Assembly: GCA_963556255.1 (NCBI GenBank) | Contig: OY744610.1 | Span: forward strand, 13,520,088 to 13,584,087 | DNA length: 64,000 bases | Direction: 5' to 3' | Source of the DNA: Allolobophora icterica | Taxonomy: Eukaryota > Annelida > Clitellata > Crassiclitellata > Lumbricidae | Part shown: piece after piece, positions 35,205-47,665 of the stretch | Layout of the letters: the number at the start of each line of letters is the position of its first letter | Position numbering within the stretch: the first letter of the stretch is position 1 | Translations under genes and position numbers: made by a program | Notes under the pieces: model-generated | Seen by the model: the letters and a program-made list of their open reading frames with translations, nothing else | Database searches by the model: none | Told to the model about the DNA's origin: nothing

Positions 35205-35927
35205 TCACACCCTAGTTTGATTGTTTCCTTGAGATGCGGTGACGTTTCTCTCCGGTGTCCAATCATTCCGATTTGAAATCCCTGTCACGGTTCTCCTCTC
35301 CGCTGTCCCGTCATTCCGATTTGAAATCCCGTCCACGGTTCTCCTCTCCGCTGTCCCATCATTCCGATTTGAAATCCCGTCCACGGTTCTCCTCTCCGCT
35401 GTCCCATCATTCCGATTTGAAATCCCGTCCACGGTTCTCCTCTCCGCTGTCCCATCATTCCGATTTGAAATCCCGTCCACGGTTCTCCTCTCCGCTGTCC
35501 CATCATTCCGATTTGAAATCCCGTCCACGGTTCTCCTCTCCGCTGTCCCATCATTCCGATTTGAAATCCCGTCCACGGTTCTCCTCTCCGCTGTCCCATC
35601 ATTCCGATTTGAAATCCCTGCCACGGTTCTCCTCTCCGGTGTCAAATCATTCCGATTTGAAATGCTCTCCGCGGTTCTCCTTAAGCATCTTACCAAAGCA
35701 TCGAAATCACTGGGAAAGCCTTGTACCCCTTCTATAGTAACCGTCAGGTGCCTCCTGCATAGAGGACAACGAAATCTCCGGCTGGATGCTGCATAAATCG
35801 GTTGGACTAATTGTTGAAGACACTGAGTGCAGAACGTGTGACCACATGGAAGGAGCCGAGGATCGCGGAACATGTCCAAGCATATCGAACAATCTGTTGA
35901 ACGGGTTTCTTCAAATTGCCTTTCCAT
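35205..35927 (-). CDS. RING-finger protein with nine 16-residue tandem repeats, 240 aa
   Basis: The ATG at 35927 opens a 240-residue frame. A TRIM-type C3HC4 RING is complete: C13, C16, C28, H30, C33, C36, C54 and C57. It predicts E2 binding and ubiquitin ligase activity. A linker to about residue 90 is followed by nine tandem repeats of the form x-G-I-S-N-R-N-D-G-T-A-E-R-R-T-V (48 bp each). Central units are identical or nearly so; edge units vary (LTPE, WTPE). The repeats are charged and Asn/Arg-rich, probably disordered. There is no B-box, coiled coil, SPRY or NHL, and a stop follows 13 residues after the last full unit. The period of 48 keeps the frame, and near-identity implies recent expansion or homogenisation. 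It shares RING and low-complexity-tail architecture with the genes at 44259-44912 and 13509-15875. Confidence 0.8.
   Translation of the reverse strand: MERQFEETRSTDCSICLDMFRDPRLLPCGHTFCTQCLQQLVQPIYAASSRRFRCPLCRRHLTVTIEGVQGFPSDFDALVRCLRRTAESISNRNDLTPERRTVAGISNRNDGTAERRTVDGISNRNDGTAERRTVDGISNRNDGTAERRTVDGISNRNDGTAERRTVDGISNRNDGTAERRTVDGISNRNDGTAERRTVDGISNRNDGTAERRTVTGISNRNDWTPERNVTASQGNNQTRV
35262..35660. repeat. 48-bp coding minisatellite
   Basis: The array within the RING gene, plus-strand unit around tccgatttgaaatcccgtcc. It gives open frames on both strands, which explains the overlapping plus-strand ORFs. Confidence 0.97.
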
Positions 35928-35929
35928 GT

Positions 35930-37120
35930 CAGTAGAACTTACTACTCCAGGTGTGAAATTTCAAAATACACTAAGAACGTTTAAAAAGATACAAGCATTA
36001 TTAGATCATGGACTGGACAGAATGGTTACTTATGAAAGGAGCCACTCGGTTTTATAATAAAAAAATTAATTATTACGTTTAAGAATATTTTCTACTGATC
36101 TAGTGTATGCATCTGACTAAACCGACGTCTAAGGCAGTTGTGCGCATACATGAAAATTTAAACTATAAAACTACACCTTAGAGCCTAAATAAGTTACGAG
36201 AACTCACTACACAATACCAACAGAACACTCGATAGATGGTCCAACTACACAAAAGGAACACAGGCAAAATTCAGTGTATATAAAGTAAGACCAGCGTCAG
36301 ATATTGCCATATATGCCACATCAGTGACAATTCTTTACCAATAAGTTAGACGTCAAAGGCGCACATTTTAAAACCATTTTCACAAGGACTACTCAATGAC
36401 AATACAATTAGCATTATTATAAGTAGATTTATCAAGCGCATAAAGAGACTCAGCAAGGCCTCTGTCTTAGCCCTGTCATCTGCGCTAGTAAAACCCCATC
36501 ATGCAGAGGAGGCATACATTAGATGGGCTATGGTGGTCGCTCGAGCGACTTCATGCAGGGCCATGCTTGGAAGGCTATGGGCCCGTAGCACACCAAGAGC
36601 ATACATGGATGAGGCACAAGATGCTAGTGTCTTAATAAATGCATAAGGTCTACCTAAAATACATACAGACATAAATACACACACACATACATAGACCAGT
36701 ATGCATCAAGCGGCTGTCGGACTAACACTCCAAATTGTTAACGTGTACCGAGTTTAATTCATGTTCATCGGCTACTTAATTCAGTTAATAACGGCAATAT
36801 TTATTTTAAAACTGAGAAATTTCGTCGTTACCTCCTGAGAGACCTTGTAGCATAGGCCTATAGGCTATGTCCTCCGTTGGTGACAGGCAACGCTCATTTA
36901 AGTTGGACTTCGTATGTTAATTATGGTCCACATAAATTATCTTGTTATCAGTTTGTACTTCTATGATAATAGCTAATTAATGACGCATTTGAAAAGATAA
37001 ACCAAACTAACAGGTGCGTATATGTGCATAATTATGTCGGACACAGTCACACAGTCCTCTTTAAGAACAGCTATTGTTTAATTTGTTTTGAGACGACTAT
37101 GTATTTTATTGTGCTTACGA
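35930..37120. other. Noncoding, one unassigned frame
   Basis: A plus-strand frame of about 97 codons without an early ATG ends near 36645 (contains H-H-A-E-E-A-Y-I-R-W-A-M-V-V-A-R). I cannot assign it. The rest is AT-rich. Confidence 0.35.
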
Positions 37121-37127
37121 AGCAGGG

Positions 37128-37680
37128 TTGGGGCTTAGGCTCTCAATGTCTGAGACTATGATGCTCTCGCCCGTGCAGTCTCCCAAACACCACCACACCA
37201 CCTGTTCTGGAATCACTTCGTTAGCGAAAAGTCTCTCAGCACATCCATTACAAAACTGTTTCTTTTACCTGCAACGCCCTTCAAACCTCTCTACACTCTT
37301 ACATTCGCTAGAATCGTCACCATCTCCAGGGTAAACGTCTCCATCTCCACCTCAACCATCAACGCCTGAGCCATTAGCATCTCCATCTCTGCTAGAAATG
37401 TCACCATCTCCACGAAAAAACGTCTCCATCTCCACCTGTACCATCAACGCCTGAACCAGAAACATCTCCATCTCCACTAGAAACGTCTCCAACTCCACCT
37501 GAACCATCAACGCCTAAACCTGAAACATCTCCATCTGTCTCATCAACTCGTCGTACAATGTCAACCACTAAGTCTCTGACCAATGACCTCTTATATATAA
37601 CTCTGACAACAAACACTGGGCCGTCGACAACAGCCTGTCAGAATTCAACAAAGAACGACTATGTCTATCGTTGCCAATAC
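37128..37680 (+). pseudogene. Decayed Pro/Ser/Thr-rich exon
   Basis: From about 37310 to 37540 the plus strand encodes imperfect repeats of S-P-S-P-x-E-T and P-S-T-P-E-P. Then comes a less simple end with two cysteines (T-A-C-Q-N-S-T-K-N-D-Y-V-Y-R-C). A GTAAGC donor follows at 37681. A TAA at about 37333 and an extra A in the run at 37416-37421 break the frame. It looks like a mucin-like extracellular exon that has decayed; an assembly error in the homopolymer could explain one break but not both. Confidence 0.5.
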
Positions 37681-37689
37681 GTAAGCATA

Positions 37690-38710
37690 CGTCTACCTTT
37701 ATTCAAAAGCATGTGATAACAAGGGCAAACAATCATTAGATTTTTGCCTTTTTGGAATTGAGGAAAAGCCTTTAGGTAAACTAAGGAAAGCTAGCTACAG
37801 TTATTAATTCGAGTCATGACATAGGCTATTAAAATAACGAAATAAAATTATAATTATCGCTCCGATTATGCTTGCTGTAACCTGCTTCGAATAGCCTGCA
37901 GTTAATAAATGACTGATAGTGAGACTTGATATTCTGTGCGTCTCTTGCTGTAAGCCAGGAGCGATTGCAATCCTACAGTATCTGCAAGAGAATTACATAA
38001 CAATAAATATAAATTATAGTTCGCATTGATTCGAAAATAGTTGATTGCAAAAAGATGCAGCGTTCATAGAGATGCATTTAACAATTCATTTACACAGATA
38101 CTGTATTGAAGAGTTTCACTATTAAATATTCAGCTACTCGTTTTGTTTAAGGCCAGGGTGATATTATAAACCTGACCATACTCTACACTGTGAAGATTCA
38201 GATTTCTAAGATTGTTATCGCCATGAAACGTCAATGCCGTATATATTAATTTACAGTTTTTAGAAAGATAATAAATTAACTTTAAACAAAATGCAGTGCT
38301 ACTCTTTATTTCACCATTTCTGCTTAGCTTTGTCACTTGTGTCACTGAATAGCCTGAATAGGAGCATTGACTTATGCGGTCCGCAAGCCCACATAGGCCT
38401 ACTGGTTTTCCTTTGGCCCTCGGGGTATTTTGATTTTGAGACCCCTGATGTAGAGTGTCGACATCAGTTGCGTTTATGAGAATCGTAGGCTAATGAAACG
38501 ATGCCGTGTGTTGGCTACTGTAACAGTTCCCGTGTCTGAATATACAGAAAATGTACATTGCTTGCATCTGTTCGTCCCCATGCTCAACGCACAGACCACT
38601 TCTCTTAGCTGACGACATCTCTTTGTAATACAACACTCAAATTCATACTGTGTTTCTATTGGAAGCACGTCGTGAACACTGCAAGTAACAAAATAGGAGT
38701 CACTATCAGA
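37690..38710. other. Noncoding
   Basis: AT-rich. The stretch ending gagacccctg at 38452 resembles one hAT end, but no partner end or TSD was found. Confidence 0.35.
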
Positions 38711-39384
38711 GTATTTTAAGGTACACATTTTCGCTCAGTACAATCACGTCCTTTTCAACAATAGGATTCCGAAGGAGTACTTCCCTTGAATTCAGAGATT
38801 TTCAGCTGAATCGGACACCCAGTGGCATCAACAATCAAACTGAATATACTTGGCAATTCCACAAGACACGCTAGGATTCAAATCTTTCGGACGCAAAGAC
38901 AAGAGACTAGTCAAAGACAAATGACTAAGTGTGTTGTGACATTAACAGTGATCATAGCAACTGGGATAAATTATGCTGTGCTAAGCTCTGCAGCGACAAT
39001 AGATGGCTGAGGAGGCGCTATGTTGTTCTAACTGAACATACTACGACAAATGAGTAGCCTAATCTTATCTATTCCATAATAACTCTAATCAAGTCAAATT
39101 CAGCCTAATAATTATGATCTATTCTGATATAATCCAACCTAATTAAATCCGAAACTATCCAATTCAATTCAAGCTCATCTACTGTAATCTAATACAGCCA
39201 AGTGTATTCTACGCTGAACTGGAGTTTCTTCATGTTCGTTACTGTAACGCACGTTGAGTGGTCGCAATATCACAATACAATGGACAAAGAAGTACAGTTC
39301 CAGTTTACCGCAAGTCAAACAACCGTTGGTGTTCAGTATGTCATTTGAAATGGACTATCATCACAACTAAACGCATGTAACTAA

Positions 39385-39778
39385 GTAAGTAAGTAAATAT
39401 ATTCTTTATTTGCCAATTATTGCTAATCGCAATCTGGTGTACAGACATCTAATAAACACAGTTAAAGTTTATAACATCCTAACAATAAATGTTTTGCGCA
39501 TCACACTGTCGGCGGGGGAATTATGCGATCATGGGCACGGGGATCATGGGAGTAGTAGGTGGGTTTGGTTGGAGGTAGTAGTTGGTGCACGACGTAGCCC
39601 TAGGGGGATTATGCGGTCACGGGCACGGGGACCGAGGGAGTAGTTGGCTGGTTTGGTTGGAGGTAGTAGTTGGTGCAGGACGTGGCTCTGGGGCGATTAT
39701 GCGGTCGTGGGCACGGGGACAAAGGGAGTATAGTAGGTGGGTTTGTTTGGAGGTAGTAGTTGGTGCAGGACGTGGCCC
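39385..39778 (-). mobile_element. Antisense LINE 3' end with three 88-bp units
   Basis: Copy B counterpart of 5926-9415. It has the same tail (complement of aagtaaatatattctttatt) and then exactly three 88-bp units at 39516-39778, more diverged from each other than the copy A units. This is the short state of the array. Confidence 0.8.
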
Positions 39779-40537
39779 AGATCCGTCAGAATATAGGCTA
39801 CTACCTAGCGTTTGATGCATCTGTTACTTACGATCTGTTGGGTTACATAACGGAGAAGGTTGGATTTTGCGGAGTTGTGTATGTGTCGAGTAGTTTTGTA
39901 ACGGTCTTTAGGAATCCTTTGTAGAAGGCTGAAACCAGAAATCAGTTTAGAGTCTCTCCGTGTTAACTTTCAGCGTAAGAAAACGAAATGTAGACCTACA
40001 TCTTTCCTACTAATCTGGATTAGTCCTAAATCCAACTCTTTTTTCTTCGGCCTCAAATGTCTTACGGCGCCATATAAATGTATTACAATTATTGATCATT
40101 ATTTATTACTATATTAATTATTATCCCAACTGTAGTCTACTGTTTGCGTTCTCACTTGCTCGCATGAAACAGGTACTTGGTCCTCGGGCGTTTTCAGAAT
40201 TCACTGTTCATTTCCGTACGTTCTGACAGTTGTTCAGTTTCATTCAGAATTAAATTTAAAACTCACATGTTTCAGCTTTCTTGACTGCGCAGCTTGAATT
40301 CTGGTTTCTATGACATATCGGATTTCGAATTGGCTTCTCTAATGGATTTTAACTACGACTTCGCTTATGAAAATGACAATGGCGGCGCAGCTGCACAATT
40401 TCAGCAGGTCGCGTCAGGATCATGAGAGTTATTCAGCAGGAATTAATGTTTAAGTTGACGCATCAAACAGCATAACCTCAACGTAGGCAGCATAACATAG
40501 ATAATATGTAAAACGAAGAAAATTATTATTAAACGCT

Positions 40538-40777
40538 TATAGCCCAATTGTTATAGCATTAAAATTTGAAACAACCCAACAATTAAAACGTTAAACTTTA
40601 GTTACTTTATCGGCGCGGCCACTAGGAAGACCGGCCGGATCACCTCTCTTACCTCATGGGCGGCACGCCCACCCCCCACCCAGGCCGATTGCGGAAAAAC
40701 TAAGACGACGTTCAGCAGTAGTTGATGAGTCTATTCACAAAGTACCAATAAGACGACGACCTCGCACGACTGCTTCT
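40538..40777. other. Insertion relative to copy A
   Basis: About 240 bp absent from copy A (empty site near 10200). Includes a GC-rich segment at 40610-40690. No clear TSD beyond gctt. Nature unknown. Confidence 0.45.
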
Positions 40778-41350
40778 TCTCTAGCTCGTGACGAACTCCA
40801 TCATAATTTTAGGCTCACCTCTAATTATACAGTCAAGTTGGTTGGGTTACTCGCTTACTCGCAAAGCTACGACTGTTCATCTTTCTCTCTGTCTCTGTCC
40901 GTACTCGTCTTTATCCGTCTGTGTATTCTGTCGACGTGGCATCTTGGTCAGTCAGTCTATGTTCGACGGCCTCGTAATTGTGGTCTGCGTACGTGGATGT
41001 CTCAGTCTGCGTCTGAGTGCTTCACCAATTATCTGGCGCTAGAAAGGTTAACCTCTACAGATATAAAAAAGGTGCATACTTATATCTCTCTGGCATTCGT
41101 CTAGCGATTGCTCTACTCGTTCGGTGCACCTCAAGTGATGGTCAGCTGCAGAAAGCAATGAATTTCAGGTTTAAGTTGCTTTCAGCAATAATTGTGCAAA
41201 AGCATACATTCTGGGTTTATGATTTTCTAAAAGTAAAAATAAAACCTCGTGTTCCATAAGGAAATTAAGGAGGCTCTTATTTGCTCGTTCTTTGTCCACT
41301 GAGCCGGGAAATTAAATGCACTGCCACGGTAATTTCCTATAGGCTCAAAC

Positions 41351-41670
41351 CAGGGTGGGAAGCCTCTAGTCTTTCTTGGGACCCCAGTTAAGTCTTCATT
41401 GCACACCTCTGGGTCGTTTCCAACACTCTCAGTTGTGCTAGTGTGATATAGCATTATTTGACTCTGAGTCTCTGATAAAGAGAATACATTTCCATGGGGT
41501 ATCATGCATGCATTTTTGAATTTTTCTCAACAAAGGAATTGACTGATTCAGAGTCTGTCTTGCAAAAATGCTAGTGTTGACGTCAGTTGCTTTCAAATTT
41601 CGTTGACATCAGTTTGCAAAATACGGATCAAATGTTCAACCTCCAGTCTTTTTTCTACAATTCTCACACT
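41351..41670. mobile_element. 320-bp insertion with 9-bp TSD
   Basis: Flanked by perfect 9-bp repeats ggctcaaac (41342-41350 and 41671-41679). Copy A has a single gtctcaaac at the matching empty site (about 10798). Ends are weakly inverted: agggtgggaa against agtgtgagaa. The TSD length suggests a Mutator-type MITE. Confidence 0.75.
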
Positions 41671-41929
41671 GGCTCAAACGAAGATTATGAAAAACTTTAG
41701 GCCTAATGCTTAAAAACTTGATAGTTACTATTCAAGTTTAATGTTTTGTAAACATTTGTTTGACGATTGTGCAGGAGAAATAAACTATAAGAAAACGTAG
41801 ACAAGGATAATTATAGTAAACTCTAAACTTCTAGAACGCTACTCTAAAGCTAGCGAAGGGCTGTGTCCAGCGGTCCATTATTTTAGTTATCATTTTCGAG
41901 TGGAGGTCGGAGGTCCGAGTCCGGCTGCC

Positions 41930-42240
41930 AGAGAGATAAGAACGAGGGGGCAGAGCAGCGGCTAAGGCGGTTTTCGTTGAGGACGAGAAAGCTTGGAAGG
42001 CCCAGGATCGGATGGATTAAGGTAGAAATTGCTGATAAGGTGAAACTTCATTTTGGAGAGGAAAGCCTTCGGGTGATAAGTTGAAGGTGACGGTGGGTGA
42101 GTGGCGGCATTGGTGGAAGAACTTGGAATATGTGGAAATCAGAGGAAGTTTGTTCCAGAGACGAGGTGCAGTGTGGAATATGTTTCGGTTGAGATGATTA
42201 TTGACTGGGAACGGAAGAGAGTGAGATCAGATGGATGATT
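41930..42240 (-). mobile_element. Antisense LINE 3' fragment (copy B)
   Basis: Counterpart of 11040-11400, with shared aaggtgaaacttcatttt and gtttgttccagagacg blocks. Confidence 0.5.
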
Positions 42241-43389
42241 GGGTAGATGACGAAGAGGTATATTATTCAAAAGGCAAGTTATTCTAAAATGCAGGTTATT
42301 CTAAAAGGCATGTCATTCTAAAGAGCAGGCTTTTCTAAAAGGCAGGAATAGGAAATTCTTTCTTTATCTACTTATTTTGGTCTGTTTTTCTTCGTTTTCC
42401 AGATTCAGTTTCTGTATTGTCTCTTCGAATTCCAGTTCCCTGTTCGTCCAATTTGCTCTCTCCTCTTCCATAGAATCTACACAGATATCGAGAAAAGCGT
42501 CTAGAATTCAGTTCCTAGCTGAATAATCATCATTTTCCTATTCAACTCATTGGACTCAATTCAAACGTAAACTAAAAGCGACCTTTTCTGATCGTAAGAT
42601 CGTAATCTCTAGCATTCTGCAGCTCCCAAGAAAAAAGCGAAGTCAGAGCAACGAGGTTATTCACGTGTGTTCTGTCAAAACAAAATCGATCGGTGGGACA
42701 GATATTGTCAGGTTTTGCTCCAGATCCAGAGCTAAAGGTCAGACAGGTGGACAGGTTAGTGTCTCCGGCAGATGATGTTTAGAATTGGAGCGGTGTGAGA
42801 GATAAGGAGAAGATAAGAAAACGATTTTAAAGCAGTTTTTGTTCAAGTTTTGGATGAAGGACTTTGCGCAGAAATTCCAAGGAGTGTACAATTCTCAAGG
42901 GAGTTTACTTAATAAAGATTAAGTAGCTTGGACAATGGAGCGATTAGTGATGTATCAAGATAGGCATTCAGAAAAAGATTATGCTGTGAACAAATGGTCA
43001 CAATCTAAGATGACATTAGTTAGGTGTGGAGTGCATTTCATGTGTTCATTTACCACAATTCAAAGGAGTTATTTGCTACATCGATATTCAAATTTATTTC
43101 AAATTCAACAGCCTACGCGTCATCAAAGGATCGATAGCTTGGAAAAGTTATAAAATATTTTGTCGTAGATGCGTGCTATGATATTTTATGAGGTTAAATG
43201 TAGTTGAATGGTTACCTTGGACGTACCACAGATTTCCTGTCAGAAGAAAATTCATCGCGAGGCTGACCAGGAAAGCGTTCATCAATAGACGCTGAGACCA
43301 TCCTAAAAGCAATCAGTCCAGTGAATGAAGGTCATATGAGTGTAACATGAAATGCCGATGTAAGTTAAAGATTCGTCACTTAGTTACAA

Positions 43390-43860
43390 TATAACGCTCC
43401 TCTCGCTTCGTCTTCGAATTTGGCAAACGATCCGCAGTCAAGCTACTCCACCACTTTGATATCAACTGCTAACTGAACACCGTCAGATATTTGACCCATT
43501 CCATCAGTTCATCCGCTTTGTTCCTCTTGCAATCTCTGCTTAGGATCAAGCTTTAAAAATAGCCTTCTTTACAGAGTGAGGCCCTTATTATCGAATAGGG
43601 GTAAACTGTACTGGGTGACCTGGTAGTTCCCAAGAACAGGAGCTTCGCTGTAGTCGGCCAAAATTTGAGGAATAGATTGCCCAGAATCTTACGACATGAG
43701 CAACTTTGTCTTTCTTTACCTCTATTCCGTAAGCGCTTGAAGACCACTTTGTTCGATCCTGGTTTTCTATCGCTAGGTAAGAAGCGCCTCTGATGAGTCT
43801 CTCGTGAAGAGGCGCTATATAAATCTGTGATTACTTTACAACTTTACTACAATTTACTAC
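43390..43860 (+). mobile_element. LINE ORF2 C-terminal fragment (copy B)
   Basis: Counterpart of 12640-13110. The 3' end gaagaggcgctatataaat is the characteristic tail of this CR1-like family, also seen at 49490 and 53580. Confidence 0.7.
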
Positions 43861-44258
43861 TTTACTACAATTACAAACTAGGCAATTGCCTTTGGACCGG
43901 CAGCATCACTCGGCCCCATCCGAGTGTGCCTAGAATTCTTCCAGAGGTTTGAAGGTGAAGGAGGGAGATATGCAGACAGAAGCAGAGGCAGAGAGACACA
44001 GAGAGACAGAGACAGAGAAAAGAGAGAGAGCGAGTGGAGGAACCTGAATTGTTTTTAATAAGCTCAAACAAATGCTACGCTGATTCCTCCGCTTCATGGT
44101 CTCTCACTCTGCTCCATTTCGAACCACCATCCAACTCATCCGTTCTATTGCCTAACCGTCTGACTTTCGGAATTCTGTATTTGGCGCAGTCAGTTTGCTG
44201 TTTAATTAACTAATTATTGCGTTATTTTAATCGTTCATTGATTTCAAGATTCATTCAG

Positions 44259-44912
44259 TCAATTGTATGGACTGCTATTAAAGCGATTAACTAGTAACTC
44301 GTTTCTACCTTTCCTCGACGCAAATGGTCGCCTTCTTTGAGGAACCGGATTCTGCTGTTGTTGGCGCTGTTGTTGTTGTTGCTGCAGTTGTTGTTGTTGT
44401 TGTTGTTGCGGTTGTCTCTGTTCTTGATGTTGAGGCTGTTGTTGTTGTTGTTGCTGCTGCTGTTGTCTTTGTAGTTGCTGCTGAGTCTGCTGATGTTCCA
44501 CCTGTTGCATTTCATCTAAAGTATGAACCACTGGCAGATGCTCTTGCATCGTCGCATCAACTGTCGTCTGCGTTGACTGCACAGCCACAGATCGCCTTCT
44601 GACCTGTGAACCCGGATCCCTCCAGCCCTCCAACGTCTCCGAAAGCGATGCGGCGTGTATTTCAAGGATCTTCTCGAGCAGGAAATTCCTCGGAAGACGG
44701 GCGAATCCGCCGCTGGGAATCTGGAACTGAGTCCGACATACGGGACAAGAAACGCTCTCTCCAGGGGACTTGCCCTTGCCATAGCGCTGTAAGCAGCGGA
44801 GACAGAACGTGTGGCCACAGCGCAAGACTCGAGTGTCGCTGAGTAACTCGATGCAGATCGTGCATTGGATCAATTCACTGATGTCCTCCTCTAAACTCAT
44901 CGATGTCATCAC
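44259..44912 (-). CDS. RING-finger protein with poly-Gln tail, 217 aa (intact copy)
   Basis: The ATG at 44912 opens the frame; a second Met at residue 2 and a third at 5 are alternatives. A TRIM-type C3HC4 RING is complete: C17, C20, C32, H34, C37, C40, C56 and C59. A short basic linker follows (F-A-R-L-P-R-N-F-L-L-E-K-I-L). From about residue 140 to 195 the protein is almost pure Gln, encoded by imperfect CAG/CAA, then ends in a basic tail. There is no B-box or substrate-binding domain. Such small RING proteins are expected to act as E3 ligases; the Gln tract may mediate self-association (inference). It is single-exon as seen. The duplicated partner in copy A is broken, so this is the surviving member. 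Confidence 0.8.
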   Translation of the reverse strand: MMTSMSLEEDISELIQCTICIELLSDTRVLRCGHTFCLRCLQRYGKGKSPGESVSCPVCRTQFQIPSGGFARLPRNFLLEKILEIHAASLSETLEGWRDPGSQVRRRSVAVQSTQTTVDATMQEHLPVVHTLDEMQQVEHQQTQQQLQRQQQQQQQQQQPQHQEQRQPQQQQQQQLQQQQQQRQQQQNPVPQRRRPFASRKGRNELLVNRFNSSPYN

Positions 44913-45390
44913 GAATCACTGGGAACACAACCCGCGATCACTAACCTTTAAGGATCTTTGCTTTGTTATTCTGAAGAAAAAAAACCATTGTATTTTTATT
45001 AGTTTTTTTCGCCCGAGGTAGGTAAGATTCCTCAGGCTTTAAGATATTAACAGTTGATTGAAAGATTAAGCTTGATGTACGTGGTCCTCATCCCCTGAGT
45101 GTAAAGTGAAAGTGCCCATAAAGGCTACTGCGTTTTAAACGCTGGGTGGAAATTGATATGCGTTGAAAGAGGTATGCTGTTTCTCTTGGGTCGCCGGAAA
45201 CGATGGTCCAGCGGCGCCCCAGCTCCGTCAGAATTTCGCGTCCCGCGCGGTTGATGGGGCTCAATGTTTCGATAGCCACCGGTATGAACTCGTGTGTGAT
45301 GGGAAGAGAGGCCTATTTGAGGCACTTCTGTCTGCTGCGTGTTCGGCCGCACCCCCGGGCATCGATAATGTCAGGTGGGTGTAGGAGGAT

Positions 45391-45575
<185 letters not shown>

Positions 45576-45640
45576 CCACTGAAATTACATATGATCTCTC
45601 ACGTTGTTTAAATAATTTCCTAAGACAAAACAATTATTAT

Positions 45641-45790
<150 letters not shown>

Positions 45791-45939
45791 TATTTATGTT
45801 TTTATTGTTGTTATTATTACTGTATTATTTTTGCATTGCTCAATTCATATACAACGTCTGTGTAGAACATGACATGATGCTTCACTTAACGTGTAATTAT
45901 TTTACATCAGTAAACGAAGGTTATAAGGATAGACCTAAG

Positions 45940-46600
45940 TAAAAGAGGAGACTATAGTCAAAGTAAACATTGGTGGAAAGGAAATAAAGTAAGTAGAGGA
46001 ATTCTGTTATCTATGGAGCATGATCACGACAGATGCCAAATGCCCTAATCAAATTAAAGGAAGAATAGCACTGGGTAAGGATACATTTATAAAACGGAAA
46101 GAGTTATTGAGAGGGAATATGAATAGGAACTTGTTGAAACGGATGATAAAACACTCGTGTAGACTGTAGAGTGTGGTGCTGTATGGATCGGGGACAAGGA
46201 CCATGAGGAAGAAAGACGCCAAGACACTGGAGGATTTTGAAATGCGGATCTGGAGAAGGTTGGAGAAGATCAGCTGGATGGAACATATAACAAATGAAGA
46301 AGCGTTGAGAAGAATAATTGGAGAAGAAAGACTCCTCATAAATACAATGAGAGAAAGACAAAGGAAATGGATCGGTCACACGCTGAGAGGAGATTAACTA
46401 TTAGGCTACGAACGGTCATTGAGAAAACAATGGAGGAGAAGAGGGAAAGGGAAAGACCAAGACAGATGATGCTGGATTGGATGATGAAAGAGGAACACAG
46501 CAGATTCAAAGAAGCATAACATCGAGAGGAGTGGTGACGTCAAACATTTGAACCTGTCTGAGTCAGAGAACCAGAAGAAAAGAATAGACTTTTAACTAAT
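45940..46600 (+). mobile_element. LINE C-terminal fragment
   Basis: The frame 46173-46397 reads LYGSGTRTMRKKDAKTLEDF, then R-R-L-E-K-I-S-W, HITNEEALRRI and R-K-W-I-G-H-T-L-R-G-D. This is the familiar C-terminal segment of many animal LINE ORF2 proteins; upstream and downstream continuations are frameshifted. Its last bases (gaacctgtctgag, ccagaaga) are also in copy A at 15938-15968, so the LINE probably predates the duplication and copy A lost most of it. Confidence 0.75.
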
Positions 46601-46734
46601 TATTGGATTAAAATGAACCTAATCGCTAAAATACTTCCACATCAGCATCACTTTATATAATGTCAATATGATTTATACAACGAATTCTTTTGCTATGGGG
46701 CGCAGGTGGATCAGACATCTCAAACCAAACTTCT

Positions 46735-46802
46735 GCTCTGGCGGAGATTTAAATCCGATCACTCGACTGACAGCCCAGCACGCCATCCACTACACTTTCG
46801 AG
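46735..46802 (-). repeat. tRNA-derived (SINE-like) sequence, copy B
   Basis: The minus strand reads gtgtagtggatggcgtgctg, then a ctgtcag loop and a gatttaaatc B-box-like arm. Counterpart of the copy A sequence at 16030-16085, without the fold-back. Confidence 0.55.
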
Positions 46803-47665
46803 CATTTTAACCGTTTTAAATCGATAATTACCTTCTGTAATTTCTACGTCGCTTGAGTTCTCTTTCGAAGACAACAATCATTTAAACGCTTGTGATAACT
46901 ACAGCTGCCTAATTTTAACTCCATGTATTCGTAGGAAACCCTTTACAAACCAGAACCTAGTTGAACCAACTTCACTGAGAAATATATATATATCGCCGAA
47001 ATTATTTAACGCAGCCCGAAATTAGGAAGAGAAATTGCAGTAGGATCCTCCTTCTACTGAGACATCTTACTAAAACGTGTTGCTCATCCACTGCCATAAA
47101 ATCTGGGTCTAGAGTCAGTTTGTCGCACCACATAATGCGCCTAGATTTGTTGATAATTTGTTATCCGAAGCTGTTTCTGACTTCGACGCCAATGTTTATA
47201 CAGTTGGATCAATAGTGACAGATGTTAGGCAGATGGATTGAAGCCACTCGTCATAATATGCAGCCACTGTGCTCTGACCTTAAACAAACACGTACGTGTT
47301 TCTGCATGGATATAATAAGGTTCATATAATAGAAGCTATATTGACTCAACTCCCCCGTTCTCTGGACGTGCCAGTCTCAATCCTGGAGAAAGGAGAAGGG
47401 CGACGCTAATCATCTTGGTTATGACACACTGTCGTTAAACAGCAGCAACTACTACCGCGCTCTTCATTTACTCATCTTATGTCAATTATCAAGCTGTAGT
47501 AATTTAGAATTACTGCATTGAATTCAAAATCGCCTCTTCGGGCGAACAATAGAGGAAGCCCAACGCTCTTCGGACGCATAACATTGCAATATAAAATTAT
47601 GTAAATGTATCCACGATCGGTATGCAATCCGGCTACCCTGGGGCATACAGACTCCTTAATGTAAC

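Noticed and set aside
35239..35796. Plus-strand repetitive ORFs over the RING gene
   Set aside because: Antisense shadows of the 48-bp array; the minus frame has the RING motif.
36348..36645. Open stretch of about 97 codons with a faint enzyme-like look
   Set aside because: No start, no clear motif and no splice sites I trust.
38370..38452. Single hAT-like end (complement of caggggtctcaaa)
   Set aside because: No partner end or target-site duplication found within the window.
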